DNA of 44,583 bases from the NCBI GenBank assembly GCA_017937685.1, contig JAGBDD010000091.1, positions 1 to 44,583 on the forward strand, read 5' to 3'. The DNA comes from Thermoguttaceae bacterium (GTDB taxonomy: Bacteria > Planctomycetota > Planctomycetia > Pirellulales > Thermoguttaceae). The position numbers and the translations under genes are program-made. The notes under the pieces are model-generated. The model saw only the letters and a list, made by a program, of their open reading frames with translations, searched no databases and had not been told where the DNA came from. Positions 1 through 8,146 of the stretch are shown piece by piece; within the stretch, counting starts at the first letter, position 1; every line of letters starts with the position of its first letter.

Positions 1-1
1 A

Positions 2-1444
2 GCGATGGGCGCGGGCGGCCCCGGCGGCGGTATGGGCGGCGCCGGAGGCATGACGGGCGGAACCGGCGGCGAAACGAAGGGCCGTCAATGGATTACCGTT
101 ACCGGCTCGATTCCGATTCGCAAGCAGCAAGCCGCTTACGGCGATTTGTTCGGGAACGCTCAGTATCTCGACGACGCTCGCGACCAACCGCGTTATCTTT
201 ATTACGAACTGGAACGCGGGGAAGTCGCGCCGAACGGCGACGTAACTTGGGCGAAGGTCGACGTGTTGCGCGCGATCAAAAAAGAGAACAACCAATGGAA
301 CGGCGTCGGGTCGGAGCAAGTCGGGTTTTCGTATCACGCGCCGACGTTCTCCTCTTATCCGCCGATGGCGATGAGTTGCCCGCCGATGGCGAACAAGCCG
401 TTCGGCGAAGAAATCGCGAACTTGCCGAACATTCCGTTGAACTCCTCGGAACAAATCGAAGTGCAATCCGCCGAGCTTGAACGTTGGAACAAGTTGCAAG
501 AGGCGATGAACCAAATCGACGAAAGCACCTTGCTTGACCGCGACCCGTTTGAAGGCGCGGGCGGCTCCGCGATGGGCGGCGCCGGCGGTATGGGCGGTAT
601 GGGCGGTATGGATTCCGGAATGGCCGGCGGCGGTATGGGGACTTCCGGCGGAATGGGCGCGAACGGCATGGGCGCCGGGAACGACTGGCTCGTCAACCGA
701 GAAGCGGTCGCGAAGCAAATGTTGAACGCGCAAACGGTCGCTTCGGTCGACTATTACCTCTTCCGTTACTTCGACTTTGAAGTCGAGGAAGGCAAAACGT
801 ATCAATATCGCGTGAAGCTGTTGTTGGCGAACCCGAACTACGGCGTCGAAGAACGTTTCGTCGAAGACCCGACGACGACCGAACAAAAGATCGTCGCGTC
901 CGAATTTAGCGAACCGTCGAACCCGGCGGCCTTGGGACGGTCGGCGCGCGTCTTTGCGCAAAGCGTCGAAGCGCCGGCGCGCCCGGGGATGGAACCGCGC
1001 GTTCGCTTGGCGTCGATTTACTTCGAGCAAGAGACGGCGACCGAATCGTTGGCGCAAGACTTGTCGATGAAACTTGGGCAAGTCGCCAACTTTAAGGGCA
1101 AGCCGCACGAAGCGGTCAACGTCGCCGGCGCGTTGCAAATGGGAATGGGCGCGGCGAGCGGAATGGCGTCGCAGCAACAAAGCGGCGGTCGAGGCGGTCG
1201 CGGAGGACGCGGCGGCAAAGCGACGGTCGACCACGTGTCGGACGCGTGTTTGGTCGACGCGATCGGCGGCGCGAAGATTTCCGGCGCGGAATTGCGTTCG
1301 CCGGGTAAGATTATGATTTTGGAACCGAACGGCTATCTGCAGATTCGCGAAGTCAAAGAAGACGCTCGCGAACTCGGACGGTACGACGGTTCGCAAAGCG
1401 GCGGAATGGGGATGGGAACCGGAGCCGCCGGTATGATGATGTGA
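2..1444 (+). CDS. Gly/Met-rich hypothetical protein, 5' end cut by window
   Basis: The frame is already open at the left edge, so the true start lies upstream; the Met at base 5 is only the first one visible. I do not recognise the family. The visible 480 residues alternate between Gly/Met/Ala-rich low-complexity blocks (about residues 1-25, 186-227 and the last 20, which end in Met-Met-Met) and ordinary folded sequence. The middle part contains a stretch reading GKTYQYRVKLLLANPNYG, which resembles a beta-sandwich (fibronectin-III-like) strand pattern. A short Gly/Arg-rich patch (GGRGGRGGRGG) lies near residue 395. Gly/Met-rich linkers of this kind also occur in other large proteins of this window. 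A strong terminator follows the stop, so this gene ends its transcription unit. Function unknown; a structural or envelope-associated role is possible but not shown. Confidence 0.75.
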   Translation, partial: AMGAGGPGGGMGGAGGMTGGTGGETKGRQWITVTGSIPIRKQQAAYGDLFGNAQYLDDARDQPRYLYYELERGEVAPNGDVTWAKVDVLRAIKKENNQWNGVGSEQVGFSYHAPTFSSYPPMAMSCPPMANKPFGEEIANLPNIPLNSSEQIEVQSAELERWNKLQEAMNQIDESTLLDRDPFEGAGGSAMGGAGGMGGMGGMDSGMAGGGMGTSGGMGANGMGAGNDWLVNREAVAKQMLNAQTVASVDYYLFRYFDFEVEEGKTYQYRVKLLLANPNYGVEERFVEDPTTTEQKIVASEFSEPSNPAALGRSARVFAQSVEAPARPGMEPRVRLASIYFEQETATESLAQDLSMKLGQVANFKGKPHEAVNVAGALQMGMGAASGMASQQQSGGRGGRGGRGGKATVDHVSDACLVDAIGGAKISGAELRSPGKIMILEPNGYLQIREVKEDARELGRYDGSQSGGMGMGTGAAGMMM

Positions 1445-1466
1445 TCGACGCTTGACGTCGACGAAG

Positions 1467-1497
1467 CCCCGACGGACGCGCGCCGTCGGGGTTTTTT
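1467..1497 (+). terminator. Rho-independent terminator
   Basis: A 9-bp perfect stem (ccccgacgg / ccgtcgggg) with a 7-nt loop is followed directly by six T residues. It lies 23 bases after the stop of the Gly/Met-rich gene and before the glycosyltransferase, so it separates the two transcription units. Confidence 0.9.
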
Positions 1498-1574
1498 ATT
1501 GGCGAGAACGGCGAAAAGCGCCGCGTCGGCGGGCGCGAACGCAAAGTCGAAAAAAACGAGAAAAAGGGTGAAAT

Positions 1575-2684
1575 ATGCGGATTTTAATCGCGATCAATCA
1601 AGCGCGCGTTCTTTACGATTTTAAACGCGAACTGGTCGAAGCGCTTTACGAACGCGGCGACGAACTCTTTTTTTCGTTTGAGGAAGATTTCCGAACGTCG
1701 GCGTTCGCGGATAAGGGAACGATCGTTCCGACGCCGATCGAGCCGCGCGGACTGAATCCGCTAAAAGACCTTAAACTTTGCCGGTTTTACCGAAAAGCGC
1801 TAAAAAAGTTGCGTCCGGATTTGGTTTTGACCTTCACCGTGAAGCCGAACGCGTATTGCGGACGCGCTTGCCGAGCGACGCGAACGCCTTACGTCGCGAC
1901 GATTTCCGGGTTGGGGACGGCGTTTTACGGCGCGGAATGGAAACGCCGCGTCGCGACGGCGCTTTATCGGAGCGGTTTGAAGGGCGCGGCTCGCGTTTTC
2001 GCGCAAAACGACGCGATCGCTCGGCGGCTGGTCGACGAACGGATGGCGCGAGCGGAACAAATCGTCGCGACGCGCGGTTCCGGCGTCAATTTGGAGCGGT
2101 TCGAATACGTCGATTATCCGAGCGACGCCGACGGAACGCGCTTGCTTTTTATCGGGCGGCTGATGCGCGACAAGGGCGTCGTCGAGCTGATCGAGTGCGC
2201 GCGGCGGATTCGCAAAACGCGACCCGACGTCGTTTTTCAGACGGTCGGCGCGACGGAGCGCGGTTGCGACGTTCATTACTTGGCGTATAACGCGGCGAAC
2301 GTCGGCCTCGTCGAGTATTTGGGATACCAAGAGGACGTTCGCGAAGCGTTGGGCGCCGCGCACGCGGTCGTTTTGCCGTCTTATCACGAGGGGCTTTCGA
2401 ACGCGCTTTTGGAGGGCGCGGCGACCGGACGGCCGATTTTGGCGTCGAAAATACCGGGTTGCGCCGAGACGTTCGACGAAGGCGAGAGCGGATTCGGCTT
2501 CGAACCGCGCGACGTCGACTCGTTGGTCGCGGCGGTCGAGCGGTTTTTGGCGACGCCTTGGGAACGTCGGCGCGAGATGGGGCGGCGCGGGCGAGCAAAA
2601 ATCGAGCGGGAGTTTTCGCGGGCCGAAGTGGTCGCGCAATATTTGCGGGAGATCGACGCGGTCGTCGCCGAAACGCGACGTTGA
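1575..2684 (+). CDS. Family 4 glycosyltransferase (GT-B fold)
   Basis: A 369-residue retaining glycosyltransferase that should transfer a sugar from a nucleotide donor to a lipid-linked or polysaccharide acceptor at the cytoplasmic membrane. The N-terminal acceptor half has the pattern LTFTVKPNAYCGRACR then TISGLGTAFY (about 85-118), typical of GT4 enzymes such as PglA and capsule transferases. The C-terminal donor half starts at LLFIGRLMRDKGV (190-202) and holds the E-x7-E motif, E272-GLSNALL-E280, followed by GRPILAS. The length is normal for the family. The start is backed by an AAAGGG ribosome-binding site at 1563-1568. The gene stands alone between two terminators, so the sugar and the polymer cannot be told from context. 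Fold assignment is firm; specificity is unknown. Confidence 0.9.
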   Translation: MRILIAINQARVLYDFKRELVEALYERGDELFFSFEEDFRTSAFADKGTIVPTPIEPRGLNPLKDLKLCRFYRKALKKLRPDLVLTFTVKPNAYCGRACRATRTPYVATISGLGTAFYGAEWKRRVATALYRSGLKGAARVFAQNDAIARRLVDERMARAEQIVATRGSGVNLERFEYVDYPSDADGTRLLFIGRLMRDKGVVELIECARRIRKTRPDVVFQTVGATERGCDVHYLAYNAANVGLVEYLGYQEDVREALGAAHAVVLPSYHEGLSNALLEGAATGRPILASKIPGCAETFDEGESGFGFEPRDVDSLVAAVERFLATPWERRREMGRRGRAKIEREFSRAEVVAQYLREIDAVVAETRR

Positions 2685-2718
2685 CCGAGCGGACGCAACC
2701 GATTGGAAAACGAACGGC

Positions 2719-2764
2719 AAAAAACGCCGCGTCGGCGCGAAAAAGGGCGGCGACGCGGCGTTTT
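2719..2764. terminator. Bidirectional terminator between convergent genes
   Basis: A perfect 14-bp inverted repeat (aaaacgccgcgtcg at 2721-2734 with its complement at 2751-2764) has a 16-nt loop. It ends in four T residues on the plus strand and six on the minus strand. It lies between the ends of the glycosyltransferase (plus) and the TPR gene (minus) and can serve both. Confidence 0.85.
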
Positions 2765-2791
2765 GGGCGTTAAACGGCGACGTGAAACGCG

Positions 2792-5695
2792 TTAAAAACG
2801 AAGCGTTTCTTGCGAAAAGGACGTTCGGTAAACGCGGCGGTCGTCGTTTTTAGGCGCGCGGTCGTCGGTTCGTGAGGATTCGTCGCGGCGATTTTGCGAT
2901 TCGAGCGCGCCGGGATAACGGGAGCCGTTCGAACTCGGACGTTCGGAAGTCGCGGCGTTCGGTCGGGGAGACGCGGGACGGCGGTCGTCGTTCGAACGGT
3001 TCGTCGCGGACGACGGTTCGTTCGCGGGGCGTCGGTCGAGCGTCGAACCGTCGTCGAAGACGTTCGGCGGAAGGTTCGGCGCGTTCGGACGCGGAGCGGT
3101 CGGGCGTCGCGGCGGTTCGTCGTCTTGAGGTTCGCGGCCCGGGGCGGACGAAGCGGACGGCGTCGGGCGTCGCGACGGAGCGGGCGCGGCGACGGGCGAC
3201 GGCGCGTTCGGATTGCGGAAACGTTCCGGAATCGCGTTGAGACGGTTAGTCGCTTTCGAACGCCAAACGCTTTCGGGATACTGTTCGATAATCATTTCGA
3301 AAGCGACGCGCGCTTTCTCGTAATCTTTGGCGCGGAGAGCGATTTCGCCTTTGAGGAAAAGGAGATAATCGACGATCGCCGCGTCCGGTTTCTTGGCTAG
3401 CGCCTCGTTGACCAATTCTTCGGCGACGACGTCGTTTTTAACGTCGAACTCGATTTTGGCGAGCGCCCAAACCGCGTGGCTCCAGTAAACGCTGCGCGGA
3501 TAGGAGCGATAAAGTCGGTAAAAATTCTGTTGCGCGCGTTCGACGTCGCGGCGTTCCCATTCGTTTGTCGCGAGATAGTAAAGCGCGGCGTCGGCGAGGG
3601 GCGAAACCGTTCGAGCGTTCGCGGCGAGGCTCAGATACTTGACCGCGTCGTCGCGCCGCCCGAGCGCGTCGGCGGCGTATCCAAGGTAAAACGCGGCGAC
3701 CGACGCTTCCGGGGAGTGCGGCGCGTTCGAAAGGAGTTCCTGACACATTAACTGCGCTTCGGCGCGTTTGTTAAGCGCGTAAAGAACGTGCGAGCGCAGG
3801 AGCGCGACGCGCGCCGCCTCCGCCGGGCAATCTTGCCAAAAACTTTCGGACGACGTCATCGCTTCCAAAAGAACTTCGTTGGCGCGGTCGTATTCTTGGT
3901 TGACGAAGAAATTGGTCGCTTTGACGAGCGCTTCGCGAGCGGCGACGGGAGTTAGCGGCGTCGAACCGGTCGCGTTGTCTTGGGACGCGTCGGGCGTCGG
4001 GGCGGCGTTCGGAGTTCCGACGTCGTTTCCGGGCGTCGGATTCGCGTTCGGCGTTCCGGCGGCGTTTCCGGAGGGCGCGTACAAGGCGCCGCTTTGATGG
4101 TGGGGACGCGACGCGTTCGGGACGGTCGGATTGATAAAAGCGTAGGGCGGCGGCGCGACGGAAGTCGGGGGCGTCGCGACCGAAGCGCCGCCCGAGGCGG
4201 CGTCGATCGGCTTGACGAGCGCTTCGCGGCGGCGTTCGTCGAGCTTGTCGACGATTAATATAAGCGCCGGGTCGTTAAGCGCGCGAGCGTACTTGGCGGT
4301 CGCGGCGAAGACGGCTTTCTGCGCCGCTTCGTCGGTCGGGTTTTTCTTGGCGGCGTAACGGCTTGCGTAAGAAAGAGACAGCGTTCCGCAGGCTTCGACG
4401 AAATCGTGCGGCGCAAGCTGACGACCGGTCGCGGACGCTCCGGCGTTAAAGTAATTGATCGCGACGCCGTTTCCGGTCGTCGGTCGGACTTTCAAAAGCG
4501 TCGTTAACGAAGCGATCGCGGCGTCCCAAGAGCCGCGCGACATCGAAATAAGGGCGCGGCACGCGGTGATTACGTCCGGCGTCTCTTGACCGTAACTCGA
4601 CGTTTCGAGACCGTTTAAGAGAGCTTCCGCTTCGTCGACGCGGTTCAAGTTGACGAGCAGCTTGATTTTAAGGAGCGCGGTTTCCGGCGAAATGGTCGTT
4701 ACCGTTTGTTCCATTTGCTCGACGAGCAAAAGCGCGCGCCGGTAGTCTTTTTTCGCGAAGTATGCGTAAGCCGCGTAAAGGTAAGCGTCTTGGACGCTCG
4801 CGGTCGAGTTGGGATCGTTTTGGTAAAGGCGGATAAATTCGTGTAAAATGCGAATCGCTTCGTCGTAATTTTGTTGGAAAATTTGAAAAAGCGCGCGTTG
4901 GACGACGACTTGACCGGCGACGTCGGCGGGAATTTCCGGCTCCGCGGCCAAGGCGTTCAGTTGTTTTTCCGCTTCTTGGTAATTGCCCGATTTGCCGATC
5001 GTCGCGGCTTTTTCGAGGCGGCAATTCCAACGAACCGGCGACGTCGGATATTCGTTCAGGTTGCGGTCGAAGTAGTTGAGCGCCGCGGAATAAGCGCCCG
5101 ACTGCGCTTCGCAAACGCCGAGATAATAATAAACGTACTGAACGTAACCGTCTTTTGGAAACTCGGCGAGGAATTTGACGAAGAGCGGACGCGCTTCCGA
5201 ATATTGACGCAAGTTATAATAAGAGTACGCGTTATGGAACGTCGCTTCTTTGTAATATTCGGCGTTTAAGCCCTGATCGATAACGTACTGAAAATGCGCC
5301 CGAGCCCGAGCCGTTTCTTGCGGATCGGTAAATTGGCCGAGCGCAAGGCGAGCGTGTCCGGCGAAAAGCTCCGCTTTGTTGCGATTTTTCGACGCCGGAT
5401 ATTGCGCGATAAACGCTTCGAGGCGTTGAACCGCTTCCGCGTAATTGCCGGCGCTGTGTTGCGCGAGCGCGGCGGCGAGGAGCGCGTCTTCCGTTTGCGT
5501 CGCCGAAGCGGTTTGCGTCGTTTGCGACGTCTGCGCAAAAACGGCGAGGCGCGGCGACTCGAACGACGGAGAAACGACGAAAAGCGCGGCGGTTAACGCG
5601 GTTCCGAAGGAAAAAGTCGACGTCGCGAGGCGCGCGGGGCGACGGCGTTTCGAAGAACGTCGCGGAAAAACGTTCAAAACGGGAAGGGCGCTCAT
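2792..5695 (-). CDS. Exported TPR-repeat protein with Pro/Arg/Asn-rich tail
   Basis: A 967-residue protein. The open frame runs about 1 kb further upstream, but that extension is Arg-rich and lies across the promoter; the Met at 5695 begins a plausible signal peptide (basic residues 11-22, hydrophobic 28-41, likely cleavage after AVFA at 54). Two blocks of tetratricopeptide-type helical repeats (about 70-500 and 580-825) carry patterns such as NYAEAVQRLEAFIAQYP and YEKARVAFEMIIEQYP, resembling BamD/YbgF-type TPRs. They are separated by a Pro/Asn/Gly linker (about 508-578). The last 140 residues are low-complexity Pro, Arg, Asn and Ser. TPRs bind proteins, so a scaffold role in the periplasm or outer membrane is likely, but the partner is unknown. 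The gene is divergent from the hydrogenase and appears monocistronic. Confidence 0.8.
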   Translation of the reverse strand: MSALPVLNVFPRRSSKRRRPARLATSTFSFGTALTAALFVVSPSFESPRLAVFAQTSQTTQTASATQTEDALLAAALAQHSAGNYAEAVQRLEAFIAQYPASKNRNKAELFAGHARLALGQFTDPQETARARAHFQYVIDQGLNAEYYKEATFHNAYSYYNLRQYSEARPLFVKFLAEFPKDGYVQYVYYYLGVCEAQSGAYSAALNYFDRNLNEYPTSPVRWNCRLEKAATIGKSGNYQEAEKQLNALAAEPEIPADVAGQVVVQRALFQIFQQNYDEAIRILHEFIRLYQNDPNSTASVQDAYLYAAYAYFAKKDYRRALLLVEQMEQTVTTISPETALLKIKLLVNLNRVDEAEALLNGLETSSYGQETPDVITACRALISMSRGSWDAAIASLTTLLKVRPTTGNGVAINYFNAGASATGRQLAPHDFVEACGTLSLSYASRYAAKKNPTDEAAQKAVFAATAKYARALNDPALILIVDKLDERRREALVKPIDAASGGASVATPPTSVAPPPYAFINPTVPNASRPHHQSGALYAPSGNAAGTPNANPTPGNDVGTPNAAPTPDASQDNATGSTPLTPVAAREALVKATNFFVNQEYDRANEVLLEAMTSSESFWQDCPAEAARVALLRSHVLYALNKRAEAQLMCQELLSNAPHSPEASVAAFYLGYAADALGRRDDAVKYLSLAANARTVSPLADAALYYLATNEWERRDVERAQQNFYRLYRSYPRSVYWSHAVWALAKIEFDVKNDVVAEELVNEALAKKPDAAIVDYLLFLKGEIALRAKDYEKARVAFEMIIEQYPESVWRSKATNRLNAIPERFRNPNAPSPVAAPAPSRRPTPSASSAPGREPQDDEPPRRPTAPRPNAPNLPPNVFDDGSTLDRRPANEPSSATNRSNDDRRPASPRPNAATSERPSSNGSRYPGALESQNRRDESSRTDDRAPKNDDRRVYRTSFSQETLRF

Positions 5696-5846
5696 AAGGC
5701 GGTCTTTCGTCTTTGGTCGATGCTGTAAAATAGGGTAAGCGGGAAAACAAGGAGAAACGACGTCGCGGAACGCTCGTCGAACTTTCGCGACCGACGGAGC
5801 GAGCGTTTGCGGTCGACGCGTCAAGGCGGAACGTCCCCTAATAAAT

Positions 5847-5875
5847 AGTATACCCAATTTCTTTTGCCGCGCCAA
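5847..5875 (-). promoter_or_regulatory. Putative sigma-70 type promoter of the TPR gene
   Basis: Read on the minus strand: TTGGCG, a 17-bp spacer, then TATACT. It lies about 150 bases upstream of the chosen start at 5695, inside the AT-rich part of the divergent intergenic region. This supports the start and argues against the longer open frame, which would run across it. Confidence 0.6.
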
Positions 5876-6076
5876 GACCGTTTTGTGAAATTTTGCTGTT
5901 TTGCCTAAATTTCTTATTTTGAAATTGCGGGTTAAAACGACGGTAAGACGGGCACTTTGCGGAGAATAGGGGAGGAACGGTGAAAGCGGAACGGCGGCTT
6001 GCGGCGATTCGGCGAAGCGGCGGAGGTAAAATTTGAAGAAAAACGGGGAAAAAACGCCGTCGACCGAGCGCGCCGC

Positions 6077-6105
6077 TTGCGATTTTCGCGTCGAACCTTT
6101 ATAAT
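6077..6105 (+). promoter_or_regulatory. Putative sigma-70 type promoter of the hydrogenase gene
   Basis: TTGCGA, a 17-bp spacer, then a perfect TATAAT box. Transcription from here would give a leader of roughly 110 bases before the hydrogenase start at 6220. No specific operator or riboswitch is recognisable in that leader. Confidence 0.65.
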
Positions 6106-6219
6106 TGACGACGAAGATAGGCGGCGCTTGAAAACCGGCGAATGAAAAATCGGAAAAGCGAGCAAAGACGCGGCGAACGCGGAGGCGCGGCGAATAACGG
6201 ATGAAAAAAGGAGAATGCG

Positions 6220-7992
6220 ATGAAACGGAACGAAGAAAAGGACGGCGCGAAGAGACGGGAAACGTTGGGAGCGGCGGAGACGCCGGAAACGTTCGAAGAC
6301 GCGTCGAACGGAGCGCGGGTTCCTCGTCGGCAAGCGTTGAAAACGGGGGCGCTCGGGCTCGCGTCGGCGGCGCTCGGCGGAGGAGGCGTCTTCGCGCAAG
6401 GCGGAGGTCGCGGGGCCGGTCGCGGACGAGGGCGCGGGTTTCGACCGATTCTCGACAGCGACGTTCCGAACGCGGCGTCGAACGGCGGAGCGGACGACGA
6501 ATTTCCTTATCATCTCGACGGTTGCAAGACGTTCGAAGAGTATAAGGCGCAACGCAAGGCGCGCAAACTTGCTTGCGACCCGGTCGTCGTCGAGGCGAAC
6601 AACCCGTCGCTGACTTACGAGCGGCGGCGTTGCGCGAACTGCGGGCGGTGCGACGAAGCGTGTATGGCGCAAACGATCTCGCATTGGTATCGCCGCGATA
6701 CGTTAAAAGACGGCGTTTCGACAATCTGCGTAAACTGCGGGCAATGCGTAACCGCGTGCAAGTTCAACGTGCTGCACGAGCGGCTCGATTACGTCGAGGT
6801 TGCGGCGGCGATTCGGGAAGTCGCGCTTGCGGCGCAAAACGCGGCGACGGGAGGAAATGGAAAAGACGGCGAAAATGGGAAAGCGGCGCGGACTTTCGTC
6901 GCGACGACGGCGCCCGCGCTCCGCGTTTCGCTCGGCGAAATGTTCGGGCTCGAACCGGGCGCGAATCTCGAAGCAAAGCTCGCGGCGGCGTTGCGTTTGA
7001 TCGGGTTCGATTTCGTTTTCGACGCGACGTTCGGCGCCGACTTGACGATCGAGGAAGAGTCGCGGGAGCTTTGGGCGCGCTTGAACGAACCGAACGCGGG
7101 GCCGCTTTTCACCTCCTGCTGTCCGGCTTGGGTGAAGTTCGTCGAAACGTTTTATCCGGAATTTATCCCGAATTTGTCGACGACGCGGAGCCCGCTCCTG
7201 TCGCAAGGCGCGGCGATCAAGACCCGCTTCGCCGAAGAAAAAGGGCTCGATCCGGCGACGATAACGCACGTTGCGTTCGTTCCTTGCGTCGGGAAAAAGT
7301 TCGAAGCGACCCTCCCGAACGCGAACGCGGCGGGGCGATATTGGAAAAATGAAAAAATTCGCGACCTCGATTTCGCGCTGACGACCCGCGAACTTGCGTC
7401 TTGGCTCTTCCAAACGCAGGTCGACCCGGCGACGCTCGACGACGAGCCGTTCGACTCGACGCTTGGGAACGGAAGCGGCGCCGGAAAAATTTTCGGCGCG
7501 ACCGGCGGCGTCGCGGAAGCGGCGCTTCGCAACCTTTGGAAGATCGTCGAGGGAACCGATCCGCCGGCGGAACTCCTGAAATTTGAACCGCTTCGAGGAA
7601 CGAAAGCGTTGAAGACGGCGACGGTCGAGATCGGCGGCAAAACGGTTCGCGTCGCGGTTGCGAGCGGGTTGGCGGCGGTTCGTCCGCTCTTGGAAACGCT
7701 GAAAACGACCGGCAAGATCGACTTTGATTTCGTCGAAGTAATGGCTTGCCCGGGCGGTTGCGTCGGAGGCGGCGGCCAACCGAAGGTCGACGGAATGCGG
7801 CGCCCGACCGACGCTTGGCGGCAAAAGCGAGCCGACGGTCTTTTCGACGGCGACGCCAAGGTCGCGCTCCGAACGAGCGGCGACAACCCGGAAATTCAAG
7901 CGTTTTACCGCGATTTCGTCGGCGAGCCGCTCGGCGAGCGCGCGAAATCGCTCTTTCATACGACGTTTGCGAAACGCGACGTTTGGCGGTAA
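6220..7992 (+). CDS. hydA: [FeFe]-hydrogenase, Tat-type signal, fused small subunit
   Basis: A 590-residue iron-only hydrogenase catalysing reversible 2H+ + 2e- to H2. An RRQALK twin-arginine motif (R36-R37), a hydrophobic stretch (42-58) and a GVFA cleavage-like site suggest export to the periplasm by Tat. Two [4Fe-4S] sites follow: C138, C141, C144, C148 and C170, C173, C176, C180. The H-cluster motifs are complete: TSCCPAW (C300 proton relay, C301 ligand), PCVGKKFE (C356) and EVMACPGGCVGGGGQP (C510, C514). The last 50 residues match the small-subunit domain (NPEIQAFYRDFVGEPL... LFHTTF), which is a separate protein in Desulfovibrio periplasmic enzymes. In motif 2 the usual Met before PC is Val. 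A strong AAGGAG site precedes the ATG. The maturases HydE, HydF and HydG are not in this window. Catalytic identity is firm; periplasmic location is inferred. Confidence 0.93.
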   Translation: MKRNEEKDGAKRRETLGAAETPETFEDASNGARVPRRQALKTGALGLASAALGGGGVFAQGGGRGAGRGRGRGFRPILDSDVPNAASNGGADDEFPYHLDGCKTFEEYKAQRKARKLACDPVVVEANNPSLTYERRRCANCGRCDEACMAQTISHWYRRDTLKDGVSTICVNCGQCVTACKFNVLHERLDYVEVAAAIREVALAAQNAATGGNGKDGENGKAARTFVATTAPALRVSLGEMFGLEPGANLEAKLAAALRLIGFDFVFDATFGADLTIEEESRELWARLNEPNAGPLFTSCCPAWVKFVETFYPEFIPNLSTTRSPLLSQGAAIKTRFAEEKGLDPATITHVAFVPCVGKKFEATLPNANAAGRYWKNEKIRDLDFALTTRELASWLFQTQVDPATLDDEPFDSTLGNGSGAGKIFGATGGVAEAALRNLWKIVEGTDPPAELLKFEPLRGTKALKTATVEIGGKTVRVAVASGLAAVRPLLETLKTTGKIDFDFVEVMACPGGCVGGGGQPKVDGMRRPTDAWRQKRADGLFDGDAKVALRTSGDNPEIQAFYRDFVGEPLGERAKSLFHTTFAKRDVWR

Positions 7993-8028
7993 CGTCGGGC
8001 GGGCGTCGAAAAAATTGGCGGGTCGCGT

Positions 8029-8057
8029 TTGATTTTTCGACGCAAAGTCGGTATAAT
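8029..8057 (+). promoter_or_regulatory. Putative strong sigma-70 type promoter
   Basis: TTGATT, a 17-bp spacer, then a perfect TATAAT box, in the short gap after the hydrogenase stop. It would give a leader of about 80 bases and independent transcription of the PH-domain gene at 8147. Confidence 0.7.
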
Positions 8058-8146
8058 AATAACGCGGAGCGTTTCGGCGGTCGCGCCTTGGGGTTCCGCG
8101 CTTTATCGTATTGTCGAACAACATTTAGCCAACGAGGATTAGAATA

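Larger units (their letters stand above)
5696..6219. other. Divergent intergenic region, 524 bp
   Basis: It separates the TPR gene (minus) from the hydrogenase gene (plus). It is distinctly AT-rich between about 5840 and 5935 and contains one promoter-like element for each direction, listed separately. I see no RNA gene and no convincing small coding frame. Confidence 0.7.

Noticed and set aside
5696..6724. 343-codon upstream extension of the TPR frame
   Set aside because: It crosses a promoter and the start of the hydrogenase gene and is Arg-rich; the Met at 5695 begins a proper signal peptide.
6703..8124. 473-codon minus-strand frame over the hydrogenase
   Set aside because: Arg-rich shadow opposite a gene with complete catalytic motifs.
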